Positions 37,086-46,481 of a stretch of DNA of 64,000 nucleotides are shown one piece after another. The stretch's first letter is position 1. Every line of letters begins with the position of its first letter. The position numbers and the translations under genes were made by a program. The DNA comes from Nakamurella multipartita DSM 44233. Lineage in GTDB: Bacteria; Actinomycetota; Actinomycetes; Mycobacteriales; Nakamurellaceae. The notes beneath the pieces are model-generated. The model saw nothing but the letters and a program-made list of their open reading frames with translations, was not told where the DNA came from and did no database searches. The stretch spans positions 4,030,001 to 4,094,000 of the forward strand of contig NC_013235.1 in assembly GCF_000024365.1 (NCBI RefSeq), given 5' to 3'.

Positions 37086-37490
37086 GTCCCCAGCACGTCC
37101 GCGGCCAGCACATCACCGGCCACTGGAGCCACACCGACGCCCAACGAATAGCCGACCGCATGCAAGGGAAGATCGAGCGCGCCGCACCCGGATTCACCGA
37201 CCGCATCCTGGCCCGCCGGATCCTCACCCCACCCGACCTGTACAACCGCGACGCCAACCTCGTCAGCGGCGCCCTCAACGCAGGCACCCCCGCAATCCAC
37301 CAACAACTCATCTTCCGGCCCATCCCCGGCCTCGGTCGGGCCGGAACGCCCATCCGCGGGCTCTATCTCGGCTCCGCCGACGCACACCCCGGCGGCGGAG
37401 TGCACGGCGCCTGCGGCGCCAACGCCGCCCGAGCCGCGCTCGCCCACGACCGGCTCCACCCATTCACCAGGTGACGATTCAGCGCCTCCC
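37086..37490 (+). pseudogene. Duplicated 3' fragment of the CrtI-like gene
   Basis: Nearly identical to 20670-21079 (last ~125 codons of the FAD oxidoreductase plus the bases after the stop). It has no start and no FAD-binding half. It begins about 37 bp after the TDT gene stop. Differences include loss of 12 bp near the left end and Gly-to-Ser, Ala-to-Pro and Ala-to-Asp changes. No IS ends are seen at its borders, so it looks like an illegitimate duplication of a scrap. Confidence 0.85.
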
Positions 37491-37722
37491 CGTGATCCGT
37501 CCCGGGGCGCAGGGACCCGCTGGTATTCGGGCATGCAGTCGACCTCCAATCGACAATCCCGGCCGTTCAATGAGACCCGACCGATCCGATTCGACCGGTC
37601 GACCGGTCGAAATCGCTCTGAGCGGGACCCGCTGTCCGAACCAGGCGACGCTGTCGAAGGCACGCCGCTCGAGCAACGTGACGCCGTCGACCGCCTGCCA
37701 GACCGCCTGCGGGGCGCACCGA

Positions 37723-38148
37723 TCACCCACCTGCGCCCAAGACGCCGACCGCGCGGGCGATGACCAGAAGAGAGGTGACCAACGCCGCGGTCGCCTGCAC
37801 TCCCATCAGGATTTTCGCGCGGCTCGTCAACGGCATCGTGTCGGTCGGGCTGAACGCGCTGGAATTCGTCGTGGACAGATACAGATAATCCACGAAGGTA
37901 GAGATCCAATCAGCCTTCACGCTCGAACCGGCGGAAACCTCCACCACGGTGTCCTGGGTTTCGTCCTGGGTGAAACGGAAATCGGCCAGCGGCAATTCCG
38001 CGCGCGCCTTCTGTGTTCGTGATACCGGACCGCCCCGGTCCAGCTCCCAGTAGATCAACCCGAACGCGATCACGTTCGTCGCCCACACCTGCAGCGCCGC
38101 CACCAGCAGGCTCGTGCCGGCCGTGTTCTGGTCGCCGACCAGAACGAC
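37723..38148 (-). pseudogene. DUF1345 membrane protein, N-terminus lost to IS3 insertion
   Basis: The C-terminal ~140 residues of a DUF1345 protein: QVWATNVIAFGLIYWELDRGG, FVDYLYLSTTNSSAFSPTDT, MPLTSRAKILMG and a final TM segment. The frame runs directly into the end of the IS3 element at 38149; the missing first half is not found beyond the element at 42451, so more than a simple insertion occurred. Confidence 0.8.
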
Positions 38149-38179
38149 TGAATCGCCCTGGATTTGCTGGAGGCTCGGG

Positions 38180-39152
38180 TTACGCAGCCTCCCCGGCCGG
38201 GGCGCTGGTCTGCTGACGGTACAGCTGCTCGTAGGTGACGGGTGGCCGGTAGTCGATCGAGGAGTGCAGTCGGCGGGTGTTGAACCAGTGCACCCAGCCG
38301 GCGGTCGCGGTCTCGACCTGCTGCGGGCCGGCCCAAGAGCGCCGGTACCGGTCGATCAGCTCGGTCTTGTACAGGCCGATGGTCGACTCCATGAGCGCGT
38401 TGTCCAGGGCGTCGCCCACCGAACCGATCGAGGGCGCGATCCCGGCCTCGACCAGCGCGGTGGTGTAGGCGATCGATGTGTACTGCGACCCGGCATCCGA
38501 ATGATGCACCAGACCGGTTGCCGTGAAACGGGTATCGGTGCGGCGCCGGGTGAACAGGGACTGCTCCAAGGCCGCGGTGACCAGCGCGGTCGTCATCGAC
38601 GAGGCGACCCGCCAGCCCAGTATCCGACGGGAGTACACGTCCACCACGAACGAGACGTAGCAGAACCCGGCCGGGGTCCACACGTAGGTGAAATCCGCGA
38701 CCCACCACTGGTCCGGCCGGGTCGGCGCCGCCCAGTCCCGGTTGATCAGGTCCGCCGGTCGCGGCCGGTCATCGGTCGTGCGGCGCCGGGTCGTCGTGGT
38801 TGTGTGATCGCCGCGGCGCACGCCCTTAGGCCGGCGATGCTCATCAGCCGGGCGATCTGGTCCCGGCCGACCTGGTGCCCTTCCTGGGTCATCAGCTGCC
38901 ACATCTTGCGCACCCCGTACACGCCGTGGTGCTCGCGGTGCAGGTCGATGACGGTGTTGACCAGCTCCGCCTCGGCCCGCAGCGCCGGGCTGACCGGCCG
39001 CCGGCGGTGCGCGTAGTAGCTGCTCGGGGCGATCGGCATGGCGTGCTCGGACAGCACCCGGCAGATCGGCTCGACCCCGAACCGATGCTTGTGCGCATCG
39101 ATGTAGGCGCAGATCACTTGAGTCGGCGGTCGAGCTCCGCCGCTGCAAAAAA
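38180..39152 (-). pseudogene. IS3-family OrfB transposase (frameshifted) and OrfA tail
   Basis: The last 12 residues of OrfA (FFAAAELDRRLK) are at 39117-39152. OrfB then runs from VICAYIDAHKHRFGVEPIC through HREHHGVYGVRKMWQLM and LMSIAGL. At 38826 one base is missing (TTA instead of TTTA), shifting the frame. The DDE core follows in the new frame: WVADFTYVWTP, VHHSDAGSQYTS and ALMESTIGLYKTELI, ending RPPVTYEQLY. Catalytic residues are intact, but the gene as read is broken. Confidence 0.88.
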
Positions 39153-39237
39153 CGGCTTGATATGCGGGTGATCTGACACGTCGGGTGTCAGCCTTGGTGC
39201 CCGGCCCCGGGTTGGGGCCGGGCGAGGAGGTCCCGTG

Positions 39238-40242
39238 ATGGAGTTCGTGCCCTGTTTGCAGCGCCCGGCCGGGGAGGTGCCGCGGCTCGGGGAGGTGCTG
39301 TTGGACGAGTACCTGCGGTTCGTCGCGGCGCGGTGTCGGCCGAATACGCTGCTGGCTCAGATGTTCGACCTGAAGGTGTTCTTCACGGTCGTGGGGCGGC
39401 CGCCGGTGGAGGTGACCACGGCCGACGTCCTTCGCTTCATCGAGCGGCAGCGGGCAGCCCGTAACGGCAACGTGGTCCGGCTCGCCGATGGCGAGTCGGG
39501 GTTGGCGTTGACGACGATCAAGCGGCGTCTCGCGACGGTCTCCGGCCTGTTCGAGTATCTGGCCATTCGCGGGTTGGTGGCACGGAACCCGGTGCCGCGC
39601 AGTCTGTCTGCTCGGCCGGGCCGGGCACCTGTGCGAGGTGCTCCGTTGATCCGGGCGCCGCGCCGGCTGCCGCGGATCCTGAGCCCGGCCGAGGTGAACG
39701 CGCTGATCAGCGCGCTGCGGACGGCCCGGGACCGGGCCATGGTGTGGCTGATGCTGCTCGGCGGCCTTCGCCGCTGCGAGGTCCTGGGCCTGCGGCATCG
39801 TGACGTCCAACCGGGCGAGCGGCGAGTGTTCGTCACCGGCAAGGGCGGCCACGAGCGGGTCGTGCCGGTCGGGAAGGTGTTCTTCGCCGAGCTGGCCGGC
39901 TATTACGCCACGGAGCGACCAGACACCGACACCGATCAGGTGTTCGTTGTGTTGAAGGGACAACGCCGAGGCCAGCCGCTGTCCGCGGCCGGGGTGGACG
40001 AGGTGCTCTCCGGCGCCCGCCGGCGGGCCGGGCTCGCCCACGCCACCTGCCATGAGTTGCGCCATACCTGCTTCACCCGGCTCCGCGAATCCGGGATGGC
40101 GTTGGAGGCGATCCAGGCCCAGGCTGGGCACGTCTCGATCGAGACCACCAAGATCTACCTGCATCTGGCCCCGGACTGGCTGGTCGACGAGTACCGAAAG
40201 GCGATGGACATCCTCGACGACATCGCGGGAGCTCAAGGATGA
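39238..40242 (+). CDS. Tyrosine recombinase (first gene of the two-gene element)
   Basis: 334 residues. N-terminal core-binding domain (DEYLRFVAARCRPNTLLAQM), catalytic Arg in LGGLRRCEVLGLRHRD, Lys region in VTGKGGHERVVPVG, CHELRHTCFTRL, and AGHVSIETTKIYLHL with His and Tyr. ATG 39238 is preceded by GAGGAGG. Its stop overlaps the next start (ATGA). Confidence 0.92.
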   Translation: MEFVPCLQRPAGEVPRLGEVLLDEYLRFVAARCRPNTLLAQMFDLKVFFTVVGRPPVEVTTADVLRFIERQRAARNGNVVRLADGESGLALTTIKRRLATVSGLFEYLAIRGLVARNPVPRSLSARPGRAPVRGAPLIRAPRRLPRILSPAEVNALISALRTARDRAMVWLMLLGGLRRCEVLGLRHRDVQPGERRVFVTGKGGHERVVPVGKVFFAELAGYYATERPDTDTDQVFVVLKGQRRGQPLSAAGVDEVLSGARRRAGLAHATCHELRHTCFTRLRESGMALEAIQAQAGHVSIETTKIYLHLAPDWLVDEYRKAMDILDDIAGAQG

Positions 40243-42093
40243 GCGGGACCGCCGAATCGACCGCGGCCCGGGCCGAGGAACCCGGGATCGGCCAGGCTCG
40301 GGCGGCCTACCTGGCCGACGCTGGCACCCAGCCGGCACGACTGTCCCGGTCGCGGAGCATCGGGCGGTTCGTCACCGAGTTCGGTGACGTGAGCGGTTGG
40401 CGGGCCTGCTCGGTGCCCGAACGGCTCGCCGCCGGAGACCAGGCGCGAGCCTTCGCGCACTTCGCTGTCGTGCACGACCGGGTCCCGGTCGAGGCCGAGT
40501 ACGTCGCAGCCGTGACGTCGAGGTGGGGCCATCACGTCGCGAACCGAGATCCGGAGCAGGCTAACCAATTCCGGCGCCAGGCCGCGTCGTTGAGTTTCAA
40601 TCGGTTGGAGATCGACAAGATGTGGTCCAAGCTCGCCCAGATCTGCGTCATCACCGGCAGCCGCCCGGACGAACTGAGCAGCGACAACTACGTGGCCGGG
40701 CGGGCCGCGTTCTGGGCCGCGGTCGTCGCCAAACACGGCGGCACGATCCCGACAACACTGGCGACCCCCCTGTTCGGCCTGGACGCCGTGATGTTCCACC
40801 GGGGCCAAGCGCCCCGACCCACGACACGCAAGTCATGGGCTGCCCGGTCGGTGCCGGAGACCAGCTGGGACCAGATCACCGCCGCCGCCCCGATGATGGC
40901 CGCCACCATGCACCGCTACCTGGACCAGCTGCGGGTCAGCCTGCGCGCTTCATCGGTCGCCAGCATCGAGATCACCCTGCGGCAGATCGCCGGGCACCTG
41001 ATCTCCACCAGCAGCGTCACGACGGTCGCCGACATCGGCCGGCCGCAGATCGAGGCCTACGGGACCTGGCTGGCCGGGCGTGGCGGCTACCGCAAGAACA
41101 GCACAATCAGCAAAACGACCATCGGGATGCGGATGTGTCACCTCGGCGCGTTCTTCCGCCGGATCATCGAATGGGGCTACCCCCGACGCACCCCTTCGGC
41201 CACCGGTCTTCTCCTCCGACCGGCCGGCCAAAGACAAGCCGCTGCCCCGGTTCCTCGACGACGCTGCTACCGCCAAGTTCATGGCCGCGGCACGGGAGCT
41301 GCCCGACCCGTTCGGTCGGCTCGCCATCGAGATCTTGGCCCGCACCGGCATGCGCAAGGGTGAGCTACTCGGTCTGACCACCGACGCCGTTGTGCAGATC
41401 GGCTCCGCCTACTGGCTGCGGATCCCTGTCGGCAAACTCCACAACGACCGCTACGTTCCTCTCCACCCGCAACTGAAAACCATGATCGACAACTGGCTCG
41501 AACAGCGACCCGACTGGCAAAACAGCCACCTGCTGTTTACCGACCGGGGCCGGCCGATCCCACCCACCCGAGTCGACCACGCCGTTCAAACAGCCGCCAC
41601 CGCAGCCGGTATCGGTCACGTGCACCCACACCAACTCCGGCACACGCTAGCCACCCAGGCAATCAACCGCGGCATGAGCCTCGAAGCGATCGCCGCGCTG
41701 CTGGGCCACAAGACGATGAGCATGACCCTGGTCTACGCGCGCATCGCCGACCGCACCGTCGCCGACCAGTACTTCACCGTCACCGAGAAGGTCCAAGCTC
41801 TCTACCAACAGCAGCAACCCGCAATGCTACCCGCCGCGGACGAACCAGCCCCGATGCGCAAACTCCGCGCCGAACACAGCAAACGCATGCTCGGCAACGG
41901 CTTCTGCACCCGACCCGCCGAACTCGAATGCCACTACGAAACGATCTGCGAGTCCTGCACCTTCTTCGTCACCACCATCGAATTCCGACCCACCCTGCAG
42001 GCTCAACGTGACGACGCCGCCCGCAAGGGTCAAAGCGGCCGTCAGAAGGTCTACGACGGACTCCTTCAGCGACTCGCCGACACCGCTACTTGA
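40239..42093 (+). pseudogene. Large tyrosine recombinase, frameshifted at a C-run
   Basis: About 617 residues when joined. N-terminal unknown domain, core-binding domain (YLDQLRVSLRASSVASIEI), then EWGYP. There the sequence has five C (41181-41185) where four restore the frame into DAPLRPPVFSSDRPAKDKPLP. The catalytic domain follows: ARTGMRKGELLGLT, HPHQLRHTLATQ, LGHKTMSMTLVYA. A C-terminal Cys/His cluster (ECHYETICESCTFF) matches the tail of the TnpB-like protein at 31104. Indel or sequencing error in the C-run. Confidence 0.85.
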
Positions 42094-42110
42094 CACCGAT
42101 CACCCACATA

Positions 42111-42398
42111 AGCCGAAGCGGTGCGCAGAATCTCGTTCGCACGGCGTAGTTCGGCCACCTCCCGGCGCAGCCGGACCAACTCGGTGTGTTCGTCGCTGCT
42201 GGTGCCCGGACGCTGCCCGGCGTCGATCTCGGCCCGCTCGATCCACCCCCGGAGGGTCTCGGATTTCACGTCGATCAGCGCGCCAATCTGCCGGCGGGCC
42301 TCGATCGCCGACTCACCCGGATGCGCGGATCGGCGTTCCCGGTACATCCTCACCGCACGGTCACGGGTCTCCTGGTCGTACTGGCGTGGTGCTGGCAT
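42111..42398 (-). pseudogene. IS3-family OrfA, truncated by the recombinase element
   Basis: From ATG 42398 (AAGGAG upstream): DQETRDRAVRMYRERRSAHP, the HTH region QIGALIDVKSETLRGWIERA, and the leucine-zipper part LVRLRREVAELRRANEILRTASA, where the inserted element begins. The final residues are at 39117-39152. Confidence 0.88.
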
Positions 42399-42511
42399 GG
42401 CTCGATTCTCCTTGCGAGATCAGAGCCTGCAGCAGATCCAGGACATCTCACCTGCCCATCGCTTCGACGGTCCAGCCGTCGTGCCGCACGCACCTCGGCC
42501 GGTGAGCGGGG

Positions 42512-43027
42512 TTAGGGCCGGGGATTCTTGGGCGCGGCCGGCGTTGAGCGCCAGCGGTCGCCGGGCGTGGCCAGGTACTGCCGGGCGACGTAGCCCCAGG
42601 GGATGACGGCCAGGATGACGACGACCCAGAGGTTCTTGGCGAACAACTCCGTGGTGGCGGCGTCCATTCCGTCCCCGACCAGCTGCGGCAGGGCAACGAC
42701 CGCAAACCAGGTCAGCTTCCACATCGACTCGAACAGCAGGATGGGCAGCATCTTCACCGGGTACCGCAATCCGAGCAAAGCCAGGAGTGACATCGCGAGC
42801 AGCATGCATTCGACAACCCCTTGTGACAGGGTCCAGGACCCGGCGTTCGCAACGAAGGCCGGCCATTTGACCAAGGCCAGTCCGCCGCCCATGACCAGGT
42901 AACCGAACCTGAGGACGTAGAGGCGGGGCAGGGACAACCCGCCCCCGGGTGCGGTGGGGATGCGGTCGGTGCCGCGGGCCGTGGGGGCGGCCGGTTGGGC
43001 GGCCGCGGAACTGGTTGGGGATGTCAT
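42512..43027 (-). CDS. Hypothetical four-TM membrane protein
   Basis: 171 residues: a polar N-terminal ~35 residues, then hydrophobic segments around VLRFGYLVMGGGLALV, GVVECMLLAMSLLALLGL, MWKLTWFAVVALPQLV and NLWVVVILAVIPWGYVA. The overall arrangement resembles small DoxX-like or DUF6326-type proteins, but the assignment is not firm. Its start overlaps the stop of the upstream 74-residue gene (ATGA), so the two are coupled. Confidence 0.75.
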   Translation of the reverse strand: MTSPTSSAAAQPAAPTARGTDRIPTAPGGGLSLPRLYVLRFGYLVMGGGLALVKWPAFVANAGSWTLSQGVVECMLLAMSLLALLGLRYPVKMLPILLFESMWKLTWFAVVALPQLVGDGMDAATTELFAKNLWVVVILAVIPWGYVARQYLATPGDRWRSTPAAPKNPRP

Positions 43028-43248
43028 CGAGTGTTCTCCTTCTGGTGGGCAGGCGTGGCCTGCAGGGCGATGACCTCGCAGCCGCGGAGGGCTTCGAGGA
43101 AGGGTTGGAAACTGCCGGCGACCAGGCAGCGCACGACCTGACCTTCGATCACGACCTCGCTGACCCCGGAGGCCCGCGCGAGCTGCCGGGCGGGCGGTGC
43201 GCCATCAACCATCACTTCGACCCGCTGCGTGAGGTGCTGTGCGCTCAT
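43024..43248 (-). CDS. Small protein resembling an ABC-ATPase C-terminal (DUF4162-like) domain
   Basis: 74 residues, one alpha/beta unit: VEVMVDGAPPARQLARASGV then VVIEGQVVRCLVAGSFQPFLEAL. Similar sequences follow the ATPase domain in ABC-2 exporters, but here no ATPase precedes it. It could be a stand-alone regulatory domain or a scrap. Divergent from the LuxR-type regulator 100 bp away. Confidence 0.55.
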   Translation of the reverse strand: MSAQHLTQRVEVMVDGAPPARQLARASGVSEVVIEGQVVRCLVAGSFQPFLEALRGCEVIALQATPAHQKENTR

Positions 43249-43349
43249 GCAGTAAACGTACGAAGCGGCAGGGGGGCCGTCTTCGGTGGAACCACGGATC
43301 TGGTACGGAGTTGAACGCTGTCGAGCACCCCGCTGTAGCGTCAGCCCTC

Positions 43350-45647
43350 GTGGCGAGGCGCAGCTCCACGTCGGGGAACCTGCCCGCCGAGACGACGAGC
43401 TTCATCGGCCGTCGCCATGAGCTGGCCGAGACCCGTCGAAAGCTCGGTCTCGCGCGCCTGGTGACCCTGGTCGGGCCGGGTGGTGTGGGGAAGACCCGGC
43501 TGGCGATCCGGGCGGCGGCCGACTTCGCGCGCGGCGTCCCGGACGGCGCGTGGTTGGTCCAGCTCGCCGAACTGCGGGACGCGGCGCTGATCGGCAACGC
43601 GGTCCTGGCCGCTCTGGATCTTCGTGACCAGGGCGCCGCCGGGCCGCAGGCCCTGCTTCGCTCCTATCTACGGGACAAACAGCTGCTGCTGGTTCTGGAC
43701 AACTGCGAGCACCTACTGCCGGCGGCCGCCGAGCTGACCAACGACCTGCTCAGGGCCGCGCCAGGCGTGAGGGTGATCGCGACGAGCCGGGAACCGTTGT
43801 CGCTCGACGGTGAACACGTGCTGCCGGTGCCACCGCTGCCGCTGCCCTCGGCGACCGCCACTGAGGCGCTGGACCGGGTGCGCCAGAACGAGACCGTGCA
43901 GCTCTTCATGGAACGGGCGGCCGCAGCATCGGGGAGTTTCGAGCTCACCCAGGGCAACCGGGCCGCGGTGGTCGAGCTCTGTCGGCGGCTGGACGGATTG
44001 CCGCTAGGGATTGAGCTCGCGGCGGTGCGGACCCGGGTGCTGAGCGCGGAGCAGATCCGCGACCGCCTCGGCGAACGGTTCGAACTGCTCACCGGCGGCA
44101 GCCGAGCGGCCTTGCCGCGGCACCAGACCCTACGAACCACGATCGAGTGGAGCTACGACCTACTGACCGGCGACGAGCGCCGGCTGCTGAGCCGGCTGTG
44201 CGTGTTCGCCGGCCGGTTCGCGTTGGACGACGTCGCGGCGGTGTGCGGCTGGGACGGCCTGCAGCCGGTGGATGTGCTCGACCACCTGTCGTCGCTGCTG
44301 GACAAGTCGCTGGTGATGAAGCATGACGTCGCCGGCACCGCGTGCTACCGGCTGCACGAGACGATGCGCGAGTACGCCAGGCTGAAGCTACGGGAGGCCG
44401 GCGGCGAGGTTTCGGTCGAGCGGCGATGCATGGGCTACTACCGGACCCGGTGCCAGCAGTTCGCGGTCGAGGGAAGGCACCAGCTGGTGGAGTGGCTTCC
44501 GTGGGTGGAGCTGCGGATCGACACCATCCGGGGTGTGCTGCGCCGGACTCTGGACAAGGACGAGGTTCCGGCCGGCACCGAGATCGCCGTCTTCCTCATG
44601 CGGTATTGGATTACCCGCGCGACCACGGAGGGCGTGCGGTGGCTCGACGAGCTGATTGCCGCGGGCGCCCAACACGGCATCCACCCCGGTGTGTACTTCG
44701 TTCGTGGGTTCCTGGCCGTCCTGCAGGGCGATCCGGCGGCTGCCGTGCCGGCGCTGGAGCGGTGTGTGAGCGCAGCCCGCGAGACGGGTCCACCCGAGAA
44801 CCTGTCCCGGTCGCTGTCGATGGCGTCGATCGGTGCCGGTCTGGCGGGGGACCGCGAATCTTCCAGGGGCCTGCTGAAGGAGGCTCGGCTGGTCGCCGAC
44901 GACTTGGGTGACCTCGGCGCGACGCTGATGCTGCACCAGGCCCAGGCCCTCAATGGTCTGCTTGACGGCGACCTCGCGGTGGTCGGGCCGGCGGCGGCGG
45001 AGGGGGCGCGACTCAGCCGGGAGGCGGGTGACGTGTACAGCCTGGAGATGATGGTGATGAACCAGGCCCTCGCCGCCGTGATGTCAGGGGATCTCCGCGA
45101 ATGCGAGCGGCGGTCGACCGAAGGCCTGCGGATCGCCGACCAGCTCGACGACCGCGTCGCGCATTGCTACCTGCTCGGCGCTCTGGCGTGCTGCGCGGCG
45201 GCCTGGGGCGAGCACCGACGGGCCGCGCAACTCATCGGAGCAACGGACAGCGCCCGCACCGAAGCCGGGGCGAGGATCCACTTCGGCCTCGCTCCGGCAC
45301 TGGACAAAGCAACCAGGACAGCGGCGGCGGCGCTGGGATCGGCGAGATACGCGGCAGACTTCGCCAGCGGACAACAACTGACCCGCCAAATGGCGTCCCG
45401 GCTCGCGCTCCGTGAGGCCGCCCCGGCCGCGGCCGATGCCGTCAGGAACCCCGGGCCCTCCGGGGCACTGAGCAGGCGTGGAACGCAAGTGGCGCAGCTG
45501 GTGGCCGAAGGTTTGACCAACCGGGAGATCGGCGCCCGCCTGTTCATCTCCGAACGCACCGTGGAAAGCCACGTGGGTACCGTCCTGAACACATTGGGCT
45601 TCACCTCGCGGGCGCAGATCGCCGGATGGGTGGCGTCCGGAAACTGA
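43350..45647 (+). CDS. LuxR-family STAND ATPase transcriptional regulator
   Basis: About 765 residues. N-terminal NB-ARC-like ATPase with LPAETTSFIGRRHEL, Walker A LVGPGGVGKTRLAIRAA, Walker B LLLVLDNCEHLL, sensor VIATSREPL and GLPLGIELAA. Middle TPR-like repeats. C-terminal LuxR HTH: LSRRGTQVAQLVAEGLTNREI, then ERTVESHVGTVLNTLGF. The start is uncertain: the frame is open to 43239, but GTG 43350 lies just before the conserved part and avoids overlap with the divergent gene. It probably integrates a ligand or protein signal with ATP binding. Targets unknown; the divergent two-gene unit is the first candidate. Confidence 0.88.
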   Translation: MARRSSTSGNLPAETTSFIGRRHELAETRRKLGLARLVTLVGPGGVGKTRLAIRAAADFARGVPDGAWLVQLAELRDAALIGNAVLAALDLRDQGAAGPQALLRSYLRDKQLLLVLDNCEHLLPAAAELTNDLLRAAPGVRVIATSREPLSLDGEHVLPVPPLPLPSATATEALDRVRQNETVQLFMERAAAASGSFELTQGNRAAVVELCRRLDGLPLGIELAAVRTRVLSAEQIRDRLGERFELLTGGSRAALPRHQTLRTTIEWSYDLLTGDERRLLSRLCVFAGRFALDDVAAVCGWDGLQPVDVLDHLSSLLDKSLVMKHDVAGTACYRLHETMREYARLKLREAGGEVSVERRCMGYYRTRCQQFAVEGRHQLVEWLPWVELRIDTIRGVLRRTLDKDEVPAGTEIAVFLMRYWITRATTEGVRWLDELIAAGAQHGIHPGVYFVRGFLAVLQGDPAAAVPALERCVSAARETGPPENLSRSLSMASIGAGLAGDRESSRGLLKEARLVADDLGDLGATLMLHQAQALNGLLDGDLAVVGPAAAEGARLSREAGDVYSLEMMVMNQALAAVMSGDLRECERRSTEGLRIADQLDDRVAHCYLLGALACCAAAWGEHRRAAQLIGATDSARTEAGARIHFGLAPALDKATRTAAAALGSARYAADFASGQQLTRQMASRLALREAAPAAADAVRNPGPSGALSRRGTQVAQLVAEGLTNREIGARLFISERTVESHVGTVLNTLGFTSRAQIAGWVASGN

Positions 45648-46481
45648 AGCACATGACCTAGCGGCTACCAATCCCTGAGAGCCTCTCTAGTCTGACTGCG
45701 AATTGGAATCTTCTCAATCGCAACACTTCTCGTTCTACCGCCGTGGCGTCACGTGGCCACACATGAGGTCACGATGCCCGAAATCCGTGGCGCTGGATGC
45801 GACTCGCCCGTCGCCGACCAGCCTTTGACGACGCGGGGTTTCCCCGGTGTCATACCGAGGGCCCCGGTCACCGGGTGCCGTCCGAAGCCGGTGGCCGTCA
45901 GCCGGCTTGCAGGCTGAACGGCGGGTACCGGTCGGTGAGCAGACCGGTATAGGCCTGCACGCGCACGCTGTAGCGGTAGACGGCGACCAGGAAATCGCGG
46001 AGCGACTGCGGGTACTCCCCGGTGATCAGGACAGCGAGGAACCCGGCAACCAGCACGGCGATCGCCGCGATGCTCAACCCGAACAGCACCAAGTAGTGCG
46101 GGACGGCGAGCAGCCATTTGACCAGTGGCTGCCACCGGGACAACTGCTCCGGGTAGGTGAACGTGACCAGGGTGGGCGGGTCGGCGCCGTCGTCGGCGGC
46201 GGTCGGCTGGAAGTCGAACGGCGGGTAGTCCGAGCGGAGGAACAGCGCGTAGCTGACGGTGCGCCATTCGTAGCGGAAGGTCATGGCGATCGCGTCGAAC
46301 AGGGGCCGCGGAATACGCCGGGTGCCCAGCACGGTGACGAACGCGACCAGCGTCAGCACGGCCCGCACCACAGTCAAGGCGTATGCGATGAACAGGTGCG
46401 GAATGGCCAGGAGCCATTGCACGAGTGGTCGCCAGCGTGCGATGACGTGTGTCTGACTTAATGACGCATTTCGGCGTTTGA

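Larger units (their letters stand above)
39153..42110 (+). mobile_element. Two-gene tyrosine-recombinase element inserted in IS3 orfA
   Basis: Inverted ends TATG(C/T)GGGTGATC at 39161-39173 and 42098-42110. Removing it rejoins orfA exactly (RTASA with FFAAAELDRR). It carries two overlapping recombinase genes on the plus strand and no third small gene or cargo. Its organisation resembles the element in istB, but end sequences differ. Confidence 0.8.
38149..42450 (-). mobile_element. IS3-family element interrupted by a recombinase element
   Basis: Both ends begin TGA and share the inverted repeat CCTGGAT-TGCTG-AGGCTC (38149-38176 and the complement at 42423-42450). It encodes orfA and orfB on the minus strand. 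orfA is cut by a ~2.96-kb tyrosine-recombinase element at 39153-42110. I see no matching short direct repeats at the outer ends, consistent with a rearranged flank (truncated DUF1345 gene on one side). Confidence 0.82.

Noticed and set aside
38746..40338. A 530-residue minus-strand ORF across the recombinase gene
   Set aside because: Only its last part is IS3 OrfB; the rest is antisense of the tyrosine recombinase.
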